From Flammeovirgaceae bacterium (GTDB lineage: Bacteria > Bacteroidota > Bacteroidia > Cytophagales > Cyclobacteriaceae), in contig JAIYCV010000008.1 of NCBI GenBank assembly GCA_027487845.1, positions 1-64,000 on the forward strand: a stretch of 64,000 nt of DNA, given 5' to 3'. A model generated the notes under the pieces. It saw only the letters and a list, made by a program, of their open reading frames with translations, was not told the DNA's origin and did no database searches. A program made the translations under genes and the position numbers. Shown in pieces: positions 35,738 to 42,910 of the stretch (positions within the stretch are counted from its first letter, which is position 1; the number at the start of each line of letters is the position of its first letter).

Positions 35738-35739
35738 TG

Positions 35740-36657
35740 TTAGTTTGCATTTTCAACTTGCCATTCATTAATCACCCTGTCGTCACCAGCACTTAGAATG
35801 CGATTTTTGCCTATCCAAAGTAGTTTATTCACGGATGTGCCATGGCCCGCATGCCTTGCCTTGTCCACCACTTTAAGGAGTTGTAGTGTGTTGCTGTCCC
35901 AAATTTTTACTGATTTATCCATGCTTGCTGTGGCGAAATAGCTTCCATCAGGACTAAACGCAATATGATTAATAGCATAAAGATGCGCTGCAACCTCGGC
36001 CGTTAGTTGATAGTTTGAATTGACTTGCCAAGCTTTTATCCGAGCATCACGCGAAGCACTTAAAAGAGTCTTCGAATCGTTGGCATAAGCCAAGGTAAAG
36101 ACGGAATTTGAATGCGCAAGCCATTCCTTCTTTTTTTGCAAGTTTGATAAATCAAAAATTCGAATAAAATAGTCACTATAACCGATTGCTAGTTCATTGG
36201 TAGTTTCATTTATAGCAATAGCTCGTGCACTTTTTTTTGATTCGCCAATTTTTGAAATGACTTTCCAAGTTGATAAATCGATGATCGTCACCAACCCATC
36301 TCCTGAACCAACAAAGAGTCTATTTTCAAAGGACTTAATATCGAAGATGTAAGAGCCAGAAATTTTCAATGAATTTAACTCTTTTCGTTTTTGCCAGTCA
36401 AGCAGATGAACGCCTTGGTAGTTTTCGCCTACCAGGAGAGTATCTTGTTCCATTAAGAAATGAAGTGCATAAACAGAATTACTCATTTTGGCAATTAGTT
36501 CTCCATTTTCGGGATTCTCAAGATCCCATTTCACCACCAAACCGTCACCCCCTGCGCTGAAGAAAAACTTACGTAACGAGCATTGCTCAATTGAATAAAT
36601 GCAGTCGGTATGCCCTGTAAACGAGTGAATCCTTTCAACGCTAATTTTTGAATGCAT
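35740..36657 (-). CDS. WD40-repeat protein
   Basis: A 305-residue beta-propeller from the ATG at 36657. At least five WD units are visible, opening with F-T-G-H-T-D-C-I-Y-S and ending in V-V-K-W-D-L, then I-I-D-L-S-T-W, I-R-I-F-D-L, I-K-A-W-Q-V, V-K-I-W-D-S and V-I-N-E-W-Q-V, so seven blades are likely. There is no signal peptide, so it is cytosolic. Such proteins scaffold complexes; the partner is unknown. Translation from 36717 would run into the divergent phosphopantetheinyl transferase gene and is rejected. It converges with the LysR gene. Confidence 0.85.
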   Translation of the reverse strand: MHSKISVERIHSFTGHTDCIYSIEQCSLRKFFFSAGGDGLVVKWDLENPENGELIAKMSNSVYALHFLMEQDTLLVGENYQGVHLLDWQKRKELNSLKISGSYIFDIKSFENRLFVGSGDGLVTIIDLSTWKVISKIGESKKSARAIAINETTNELAIGYSDYFIRIFDLSNLQKKKEWLAHSNSVFTLAYANDSKTLLSASRDARIKAWQVNSNYQLTAEVAAHLYAINHIAFSPDGSYFATASMDKSVKIWDSNTLQLLKVVDKARHAGHGTSVNKLLWIGKNRILSAGDDRVINEWQVENAN

Positions 36658-36703
36658 TTTTGTTACTTTTGAATGGTGAAAATAACATAAAGATTGCCAA
36701 TCG

Positions 36704-37336
36704 ATGCCGCTTAGCAAAATTGAAGTCGATAACTCCGGTGGATGGGCACTTTGGTGGATAACAGAAACCGAGACCGAACTTGAAGGGTTGTTGGCTGCTG
36801 ATGGTTGCGACCCGAAGATTTCGAATCAGATAAAAAGACTAGAGTGGCTTGCCAGTAGAATGTTGACTGCAAAATTGGCTACCGAGCTCAAGGTAAATTT
36901 TACCCAAATAAAGAAAGACGAGTTTGGAAAGCCGTTTTTAGAAAATAGCAATTGTCATATGTCTCTTTCTCACTCATATCCTTACGTTGCCGTTCAAATT
37001 AGCTTTGTCAACGTGGTGGGAATTGACATTGAAAAACCATCGTCAAAAATCAGCAGGGTGGCTCATCGGGTGTTTAGCTTGCAAGAGAGAGCCGATGCTG
37101 ATGATATTCTGCAGAAAAATTGTATTTATTGGTGTGCTAAAGAAGCTTTGTATAAAATCTACGGAAAACGAGGACTTTCTTATGCCGACAACCTGGCCAT
37201 AAAGCCCTTTAATTTGGAAGCTTTTGGCGAGTTAGATGCGGCCATTGTGATGCAAAAATGCACCGTTAAGGTAGAATTGCACTATCTGGTTGAAAACGAG
37301 ATTATTATTGTGTACACTAAAAAAGTGGTAAAGTGA
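36704..37336 (+). CDS. 4'-Phosphopantetheinyl transferase (Sfp type)
   Basis: A 210-residue enzyme that transfers phosphopantetheine from CoA to carrier proteins. The magnesium and CoA motif is V-V-G-I-D-I-E (Gly106-Glu110), and W-C-A-K-E-A-L-Y-K (Trp143-Lys151) is the second signature with the catalytic Lys/Glu. H-M-S-L-S-H-S (85-91) is the conserved strand before it. It is shorter than Sfp and of the kind often acting on fatty-acid or secondary-metabolite carriers. The start overlaps nothing; the stop is coupled to the following gene as GTGA (4-base overlap). Confidence 0.9.
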   Translation: MPLSKIEVDNSGGWALWWITETETELEGLLAADGCDPKISNQIKRLEWLASRMLTAKLATELKVNFTQIKKDEFGKPFLENSNCHMSLSHSYPYVAVQISFVNVVGIDIEKPSSKISRVAHRVFSLQERADADDILQKNCIYWCAKEALYKIYGKRGLSYADNLAIKPFNLEAFGELDAAIVMQKCTVKVELHYLVENEIIIVYTKKVVK

Positions 37337-37899
37337 AAATCATTTTTATTCTTTTATTTTCGTTCGTGACAATGGACGTTTTATCTCAAGCTTCGGTAAG
37401 CGATTTTAAATCCTTTGATATCGTCAGCAATGATTCCGTTGCATTAAATGATTTTTCGCGCGCGGCTGGTGTTGCCATTATTTTTACAAGTGCTACCTGT
37501 GCTTTTGATATTTACTATACGGAGAGAATTAAATTGTTGATAAACGAGTACCAAGGTAAAATTCAGTTTCTGTTTGTCAATTCAAGTCTCGGTGATAGTG
37601 AATCGATAGAGACGATGAAGGAATGGAGTATAAAAAGACGAGTTAATGCCCCTTATTTAGTCGATAAAAATCAACTTATTTCTGCGCAATTTGAAGCTAA
37701 AAAAACGCCAGAAGTAGTTTTGCTAAAATCTGTTCAAGGAAGTTTCACAATCTTTTATGCAGGGTCTTTAGACGATAACCCACAAGTGGCAGCGGACGTA
37801 AAACAACGCTATCTGAAAGACAACATTGAAAGACTATTATCTGGAAAACCAAACACAGAAAACGTAAGGGCAGTCGGGTGTACGATACGAAAAAATTAG
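37333..37899 (+). CDS. Secreted thioredoxin-like (redoxin) protein
   Basis: A 188-residue protein beginning at GTG 37333, with a signal peptide (about 1-19). The body resembles a TlpA/AhpC-type redoxin: V-A-I-I-F-T-S-A-T-C-A-F-D-I-Y-Y-T-E-R-I (catalytic-type Cys about residue 55) with a second Cys only near the C-terminus (V-G-C-T-I-R). The cis-Pro segment is K-K-T-P-E-V-V-L-L. The single active-site Cys with F-D-I-Y instead of C-x-x-C suggests a peroxiredoxin-like or atypical role. It is coupled to the phosphopantetheinyl transferase gene. Confidence 0.75.
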   Translation: MKIIFILLFSFVTMDVLSQASVSDFKSFDIVSNDSVALNDFSRAAGVAIIFTSATCAFDIYYTERIKLLINEYQGKIQFLFVNSSLGDSESIETMKEWSIKRRVNAPYLVDKNQLISAQFEAKKTPEVVLLKSVQGSFTIFYAGSLDDNPQVAADVKQRYLKDNIERLLSGKPNTENVRAVGCTIRKN

Positions 37900-37920
37900 T
37901 CTACGCTGCACTTAGTCGGT

Positions 37921-38844
37921 TCATTTCATCGATAGTATCTTCTTCAAATTGGCAAAACTTGTGGTAATACTTTCCAGTGGATTGGCAGGCATATCGTGCT
38001 CTACAAAGAAGTGCTTCATACCAGCTGTTGAGGCATTGGCAAAAATCTTTTTGAAATCAATAAAACCGTTACCCACGGGCTCAACTTTTTGAAAATCCCG
38101 TGATAGATCTTTCACGTGCCAAAGTGGAAACCGGCCTGGGTTTTTCGCGAAAATCTCCACAGGATCTTTTCCCCCTTTTATCGCCCATGCCAAATCTAGC
38201 TCCATCTTCATTAAGCTAGCATCCACTTGTGTTAAAAACATATCGTAGGGCAATTGGCCATCCACCGCTTTGAATTCTGCATCGTGGTTATGGTAGGCAA
38301 ACGTTAATCCTGCTTTCTTAGCAATTTCTCCAGTTTGGTTTAACACGTCAATAGAACTTTTTATATCGTCCATTGTATTGATTGGGGTGTTGGCACAAAC
38401 TAGAAAAGGCACGCCACCTTCGGCCACATCATCAACTAGCTCCTGCATATTATCCTTCAAATTTTTCATGGGCGGGATAACAATTGGTTTTCCATCGGGC
38501 GCGGTAGGCATTTTCGCCCCAGCGGGCATTTTGAAAGGTGCTCCTAGTACGTGGTGCGACTTCCACGTCAGGCCCAAATCCTTTAAAGTGGAGGAAAACT
38601 CTTTTGGCTTCATACCATAATAGCCGCCTTTTTTACTGAAGGCAGATTCAATTTCGGTAAATCCAACAGAAGCAATTTTTTTCAAAGTTCCGATGACATC
38701 GTTATCAATTTCGTTGAAAAAAGTAAATAATTGAAGTCCAATTGCCCGAGGTGCTGGCGAAATAGAAGCTAAAAGTTCTTGCGAAAAAGTCAATCCGCCA
38801 ATGGTTAAAGCAGCTTTCTTGATAAACGTTCTTCTGGTAGTCAT
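37921..38844 (-). CDS. Tat-exported TIM-barrel protein (sugar phosphate isomerase/epimerase family)
   Basis: A 307-residue protein with a twin-arginine leader (M-T-T-R-R-T-F-I-K-K-A-A-L-T-I-G-G-L). The TIM-barrel body follows AP-endonuclease-2/xylose-isomerase-like proteins: G-L-Q-L-F-T-F, a mid-barrel T-F-A-Y-H-N-H-D-A-E-F (metal ligands His), M-E-L-D-L-A-W and W-H-V-K-D-L (about 245), and F-V-E-H-D-M at the end. It is expected to act on sugars or related compounds in the periplasm. It is divergent from the Nudix-like regulator at 38924, which may control it. Confidence 0.85.
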   Translation of the reverse strand: MTTRRTFIKKAALTIGGLTFSQELLASISPAPRAIGLQLFTFFNEIDNDVIGTLKKIASVGFTEIESAFSKKGGYYGMKPKEFSSTLKDLGLTWKSHHVLGAPFKMPAGAKMPTAPDGKPIVIPPMKNLKDNMQELVDDVAEGGVPFLVCANTPINTMDDIKSSIDVLNQTGEIAKKAGLTFAYHNHDAEFKAVDGQLPYDMFLTQVDASLMKMELDLAWAIKGGKDPVEIFAKNPGRFPLWHVKDLSRDFQKVEPVGNGFIDFKKIFANASTAGMKHFFVEHDMPANPLESITTSFANLKKILSMK

Positions 38845-38858
38845 CTCTGGTTGTGTTT

Positions 38859-38929
38859 ATTGTACACAATGATAAGAAATTTTTGAAATACTAAATTAGG
38901 ATATCATTATTTATATTGGCACAATGATC
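38859..38929. promoter_or_regulatory. Candidate operator for the Nudix-like regulator
   Basis: ATTGT-AC-ACAAT at 38859-38870 is a perfect 5-base inverted repeat. The sequence ATTGTACACAATGATA (38859-38874) recurs as ATTGGCACAATGATC at 38915-38929, covering the start codon of the Nudix-like gene. AATGATA (38868-38874) and TATCATT (38902-38908) add a further inverted pair. All lie in the 79-base divergent region between the isomerase-like gene and the regulator. Operator function is inferred. Confidence 0.45.
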
Positions 38930-39694
38930 AATGACCCCCGTTCCCTCAGCCCTAAGGAGTTCTTTGAAAAGGGGCATAATTATTTTTTACCTCACATTTC
39001 TATTGATTGTGTGATTTTTGGATTCCATGATAATCAACTAAAAGTATTGCTGTTGGAATGGAAAGACACGCACCGTTGGTGCTTGCCTGGTGGTTTTGTG
39101 CTAAAAGGAGAGGATATCAACGATGCCGCAGACAATACCTTGCGCATGCGAACTGGTTTGCAAAAAATAATACTACATCAATTTCATACGTTTGGAGATC
39201 CAAATCGAGATCGGGGGACGCATGGACACAACACACCCCCGCATGTGAAAGGCCCAAGCTGGATTATGGAACGCTTTATCACTATCGGTTATTGGGCACT
39301 GGTAGAGTTTTCGAAAGTAACGCCTACACCAGATCAATTTTCTGCATCCTGCCAATGGTGGGAAATAAATTCTATTCCAACCCTTATCCTTGATCATAAT
39401 GTAATTGTAAAAAAGGCGCTGGAATCGCTTCGACTTCAATTAAATGATTACCCCGTAGGTTTCAATTTACTGCCGCCCAAGTTTACCATGCCTGAACTTC
39501 AAAGCCTTTATGAAACTATTCTTGGCGAAACGCTCGACAGACGAAACTTTCAAAAGAAAATGATTGCGTTAGATATAATTACCAGGCTCAATGAACGTAA
39601 ACAAGGCGGAGCCCACAAAGCACCCTATCTTTATAAGTTCGATAAAAAGAAATATCAAAATGCATTGAAAAAGGGCATATCGTTTGGCATCTAA
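38924..39694 (+). CDS. Nudix-domain transcriptional regulator-like protein (NrtR-type)
   Basis: A 256-residue protein of Nudix plus winged-helix layout. The N-terminal half has L-K-V-L-L-L-E-W and W-C-L-P-G-G-F-V-L-K-G-E-D-I-N-D-A-A, as in Nudix proteins, but the catalytic box is degenerate: where R-E-x-x-E-E should follow it has T-L-R-M-R-T-G. The conserved C-terminal part (M-P-E-L-Q-S-L-Y-E-T-I-L-G-E, then R-R-N-F-Q-K-K-M) is the winged helix of NrtR-type regulators, which have lost hydrolase activity and sense a nucleotide or sugar effector. It is divergent from a sugar-isomerase-like gene. Confidence 0.82.
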   Translation: MINDPRSLSPKEFFEKGHNYFLPHISIDCVIFGFHDNQLKVLLLEWKDTHRWCLPGGFVLKGEDINDAADNTLRMRTGLQKIILHQFHTFGDPNRDRGTHGHNTPPHVKGPSWIMERFITIGYWALVEFSKVTPTPDQFSASCQWWEINSIPTLILDHNVIVKKALESLRLQLNDYPVGFNLLPPKFTMPELQSLYETILGETLDRRNFQKKMIALDIITRLNERKQGGAHKAPYLYKFDKKKYQNALKKGISFGI

Positions 39695-39705
39695 GTTAAC
39701 TTAAT

Positions 39706-39990
39706 ATGGAAATTAAATTTGAAGAAGGCGCAACCAAGGGGGCGTTTTACCACGAAGAAAACGGAACGCGCTTAGCTGAACTTACCTTTTCGAAAGCAGG
39801 AGATAAGTTGCTCATCATTGATCACACAGAAGTGTCCGAAAAATTGAAGGGGAAAGGTGCAGGCAAGCTACTGGTTGATGCAGCTGTTTCCCATGCCAGG
39901 AGCAAAGGGATAAAAATTCTTCCATTGTGTCCATTTGCGAAATCGGTGTTTGATAAAACGCCTGAGTTTAAAGACGTGCTAAATAACTGA
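39706..39990 (+). CDS. Small GNAT-type N-acetyltransferase (YjdJ-like)
   Basis: A 94-residue single-domain protein. L-I-I-D-H-T-E-V-S-E-K-L-K-G-K-G-A-G-K-L-L-V (40-61) is the acetyl-CoA loop of the short GNAT class, followed by A-R-S-K-G-I-K-I-L-P-L-C-P-F-A-K-S-V-F (about 68-86). The substrate is unknown. It follows the Nudix-like gene by 11 bases and precedes the hydrolase by 2, so 38924-41932 is probably one operon. Confidence 0.88.
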   Translation: MEIKFEEGATKGAFYHEENGTRLAELTFSKAGDKLLIIDHTEVSEKLKGKGAGKLLVDAAVSHARSKGIKILPLCPFAKSVFDKTPEFKDVLNN

Positions 39991-39992
39991 TC

Positions 39993-40955
39993 ATGCCCTT
40001 AGTTGCAAAATCTTCCTATCGTGCACCTTGGTATTTGGTCAATGGCCACCTTGAAACCATTGTGCCAAGTATGGTCCGTAAGATTGAAGGGGTAACTTAT
40101 GATCGTGAGCGACTTGAGCTTAGTGATGGCGATTTTATTGATCTAGATTGGCTAGGGAATAAAAGTGACAAGCTGATTATAATTGCTCATGGCCTAGAGG
40201 GCAACAGCGATAGGCATTACAGTAAAGGCATGGCCAAGTATTTTTTTCAACGCGGGTGGAATGCATTGGCATGGAATTGCCGAAGTTGCAGCGGAGAGAT
40301 GAATCGCTTGCCTCGATTTTATCATCATGGCGCTACCGAAGATCTCGCTGAACTTATAGCACATGTGATTGCAAAAAAGCAATTTGAAATAATCGTGTTG
40401 GTGGGCTTTAGCATGGGCGGCAGCATGACGTTGAAATATCTTGGTGAACAACGCGAACTTCCAAAAGAGATCAAAGCAGGAGTGGTTTTTTCTGTGCCTT
40501 GCCATTTAGGTTCAAGCGCCAAAGAGCTAGACAAGCCATCTAAAAAGTTTTATCTCAATCGCTTTCTGAAAAAGCTTGGAAAGAAAATAAAAGTTAAATC
40601 AGAATTGTTCCCAGATTTTATCTCTCATAACGGATATGAAGCCATAACTACATTTGAAGAGTTTGATAATCGGTATACCGCACCCTTGCACGGGTTTAAA
40701 AATGCTGATGATTTTTATCAACGAGCTTCATCGTCAAATTATCTTTCTACCATTATTACACCGACACTGCTCGTAAACGCATTGAATGATCCCTTTCTTC
40801 CGCGGTTGTGTTTTCCTACAGAAACAGCAAAAGACCATTCCCACTTATTTCTGGAAACTCCTGAACGTGGCGGGCATACTGGATTTACTTTGGCTGGAAA
40901 AAAAGAAAATTGGATGGAGGTTAGAGCGTTTGAATTCATCAGCCAACAACTATGA
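39993..40955 (+). CDS. Alpha/beta hydrolase, YheT-like
   Basis: A 320-residue hydrolase of the UPF0017/YheT group. The opening P-W-Y-L-V-N-G-H-L-E-T-I-V-P-S (about 12-26) is family-typical. The oxyanion and nucleophile region is A-H-G-L-E-G-N-S and V-G-F-S-M-G-G-S-M-T-L-K-Y-L-G-E (Ser about residue 137); the acid is in N-A-L-N-D-P-F-L and the His in R-G-G-H-T-G-F. The physiological ester substrate is unknown. It is coupled to the cytochrome gene by a 4-base ATGA overlap. Confidence 0.9.
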   Translation: MPLVAKSSYRAPWYLVNGHLETIVPSMVRKIEGVTYDRERLELSDGDFIDLDWLGNKSDKLIIIAHGLEGNSDRHYSKGMAKYFFQRGWNALAWNCRSCSGEMNRLPRFYHHGATEDLAELIAHVIAKKQFEIIVLVGFSMGGSMTLKYLGEQRELPKEIKAGVVFSVPCHLGSSAKELDKPSKKFYLNRFLKKLGKKIKVKSELFPDFISHNGYEAITTFEEFDNRYTAPLHGFKNADDFYQRASSSNYLSTIITPTLLVNALNDPFLPRLCFPTETAKDHSHLFLETPERGGHTGFTLAGKKENWMEVRAFEFISQQL

Positions 40956-41932
40956 ATCAACATGATCTTTTAAAATTTTCACATTGGTTATCAATTCTCA
41001 GTGCGGTTGTTGTACTTGGATTTGTTGGTTGCTTGATTATACTCTCCAACCCAAATTCAATTGAGAATTTATTTGTTAAAAAACGGATAACCGCTACTAT
41101 CAAAGATAGTCTATGGCGAGCACCAGATACTTTGCTAATCCCAAAAACAAAGCAAGGGGAGTTGATACGTTATGGAAGAAATCTGATCGCGCACACTGCA
41201 AAATATTTAGGGCCTAAAGGAAGTGTGAAACAAATCTCTAATGGTATGAACTGCCAAAACTGTCATTTAGATGCGGGCACAAGAGCATTTGGTAACAACT
41301 ATGCATCGGTAGCTGCCACTTACCCAAAATTCAGAGCGCGTTCCGGAAGCATTGAAAGCATTGAAAAGCGAGTGAACGATTGCATCGAGCGGAGCCTGAA
41401 TGGTATTGCCATTGATTCGCTTTCGCGGGAAATGCGAGCGATGGTAGCCTATATTAGTTGGCTGGGGAAAGACGTGGTGAAAGGAAACAAGGCGAATGGC
41501 TCCGGGCTTATTGATCTTACTTTCTTAGATAGGGCAGCAGACGCTACCAAAGGACAAGTACTTTATGCACAAAAGTGCGTCACCTGTCATGGTAAAAATG
41601 GAGAAGGGTTAAAAAGAATGGATGGCATAGAATATCTATACCCACCGCTGTGGGGCGAGCATAGTTTTAATGTCGGGGCAGGTCTTTACCGCATCAGCAA
41701 CTTGGCGAAATACCTGTATGCCAATATGCCTTTAGGCGCCACGTTTTATGAACCTCAATTAACTAGCGAAGAAGCGTGGGACATAGCTGCATACGTTGTT
41801 TCATTGGAAAGGCCGATCAATAACTTCCCTCATGATTGGCCAAAGGTAGAAAGCAAACCAGTAGATCATCCGTTTGGTCCTTATGCGGATAACTTAACGG
41901 AAAAGCAGCATAAGTTCGGGCCGTTTAAATAG
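40952..41932 (+). CDS. Dihaem c-type cytochrome, TsdA-like
   Basis: A 326-residue exported cytochrome. An N-terminal membrane or signal segment (about 11-36) is followed by two haem sites, C-Q-N-C-H (about 104-108) and C-V-T-C-H (about 209-213). The first domain reads M-N-C-Q-N-C-H-L-D-A-G and later R-V-N-D-C-I-E-R-S-L-N-G; in thiosulfate dehydrogenase TsdA the cysteine of that N-x-C-x-x-R-S-(M/L)-N-G motif ligates haem 1, and it is retained here. The likely reaction is thiosulfate to tetrathionate oxidation or the reverse. No sox genes are near. The gene follows a hydrolase, an unexpected partner. Confidence 0.82.
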   Translation: MNQHDLLKFSHWLSILSAVVVLGFVGCLIILSNPNSIENLFVKKRITATIKDSLWRAPDTLLIPKTKQGELIRYGRNLIAHTAKYLGPKGSVKQISNGMNCQNCHLDAGTRAFGNNYASVAATYPKFRARSGSIESIEKRVNDCIERSLNGIAIDSLSREMRAMVAYISWLGKDVVKGNKANGSGLIDLTFLDRAADATKGQVLYAQKCVTCHGKNGEGLKRMDGIEYLYPPLWGEHSFNVGAGLYRISNLAKYLYANMPLGATFYEPQLTSEEAWDIAAYVVSLERPINNFPHDWPKVESKPVDHPFGPYADNLTEKQHKFGPFK

Positions 41933-41959
41933 AAACTTGCTTCCTTTTTATCAACCCCT

Positions 41960-42841
41960 TTACAAAATATTATTGAGCTGTTCCTTAATTTTTTCTAACT
42001 CTTCTTTCATCGTTACCACATACTTTTGCATTTCGGCATCATTGGCTTTCGATCCAATTGTATTAATCTCTCTTCCAATTTCTTGGGCAAGAAATCCCAG
42101 CTTTTTACCATTCGATTGTAAACCCAGCAATCCTTGTAAAAAGTAATCTAAGTGCGTTTTAAGCCGGACACGCTCTTCATGAATATCAAGCTTTTCGATG
42201 TAGTAAATGATTTCTTGCTCCAGTCTATTTGAATCAAACCCTTCGTTGCCAAAGAAATCCGTAATACTTGATTTTATGCGTGCACGTATTTTATCAATTC
42301 GTTTCGGATCCAATTCTTCCACAGCCAGCAAGCACGAGCGAATAGATTCGATGTATTGCACCAATTTAACTTCTAGCGATTTACCTTCGGCCAATCGAAA
42401 TTGTTCAAAACCGTCAAGTGCTTTAGCTATCAATTTATTTACTTTGTCCCACTCCGCAGGATCGAAGTCTTCTTTATTTGTGTTTTTAATTACATCGGGC
42501 GAATTAAGTGCCATCGCAAAGAGCGTACTGTCGTTTGCAACATTCACGCCATCGGCCAACTTCTTTAACTGAGTAAAGTAAGCCAGAAACAGTTCTTGGT
42601 TATAGATTTGCTTAACTTCTTGTTTGCCTGTTTGTAGGTAGTCAATTGATAATGAAACTTTGCCGCGCTCTAGTTTTTCAGCGATGAGGTTTCTTAACTC
42701 GATTTCTTTCTCTGAAAATAATTTTGGCAGACGCAAGCTGAAGTCAAGGAATTTTGAATTTAGGCTCTTTATTTCAACGGTGATGGTTACTTCGCCCGTG
42801 TTCAGTGTGGCCTGACCAAAACCGGTCATTGATTTTATCAT
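41960..42841 (-). CDS. YicC family protein (endoribonuclease)
   Basis: A 293-residue protein that begins M-I-K-S-M-T-G-F-G-Q-A, the family's fixed N-terminus, and has S-L-N-S-K-F-L-D (about 30), R-G-K-V-S-L-S-I (about 60) and the C-terminal block G-K-K-L-G-F-L-A-Q-E-I-G-R-E-I-N-T-I-G-S-K-A (in two parts: G-K-K-L-G-F-L-A-Q-E and R-E-I-N-T-I-G-S-K). YicC-type proteins are reported endoribonucleases. The length is normal. It converges with the cytochrome gene 27 bases away. Confidence 0.93.
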   Translation of the reverse strand: MIKSMTGFGQATLNTGEVTITVEIKSLNSKFLDFSLRLPKLFSEKEIELRNLIAEKLERGKVSLSIDYLQTGKQEVKQIYNQELFLAYFTQLKKLADGVNVANDSTLFAMALNSPDVIKNTNKEDFDPAEWDKVNKLIAKALDGFEQFRLAEGKSLEVKLVQYIESIRSCLLAVEELDPKRIDKIRARIKSSITDFFGNEGFDSNRLEQEIIYYIEKLDIHEERVRLKTHLDYFLQGLLGLQSNGKKLGFLAQEIGREINTIGSKANDAEMQKYVVTMKEELEKIKEQLNNIL

Positions 42842-42910
42842 GAATTTTTTTTAGATGACGGGCGAAGATAAGGAATTCTTTTAAGCCCTTGTTAATGAAC
42901 CGTGGTTACC

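Noticed and set aside
41937-42146. Plus-strand open frame opposite the yicC end
   Set aside because: Antisense shadow of a well-conserved gene; composition is not protein-like.
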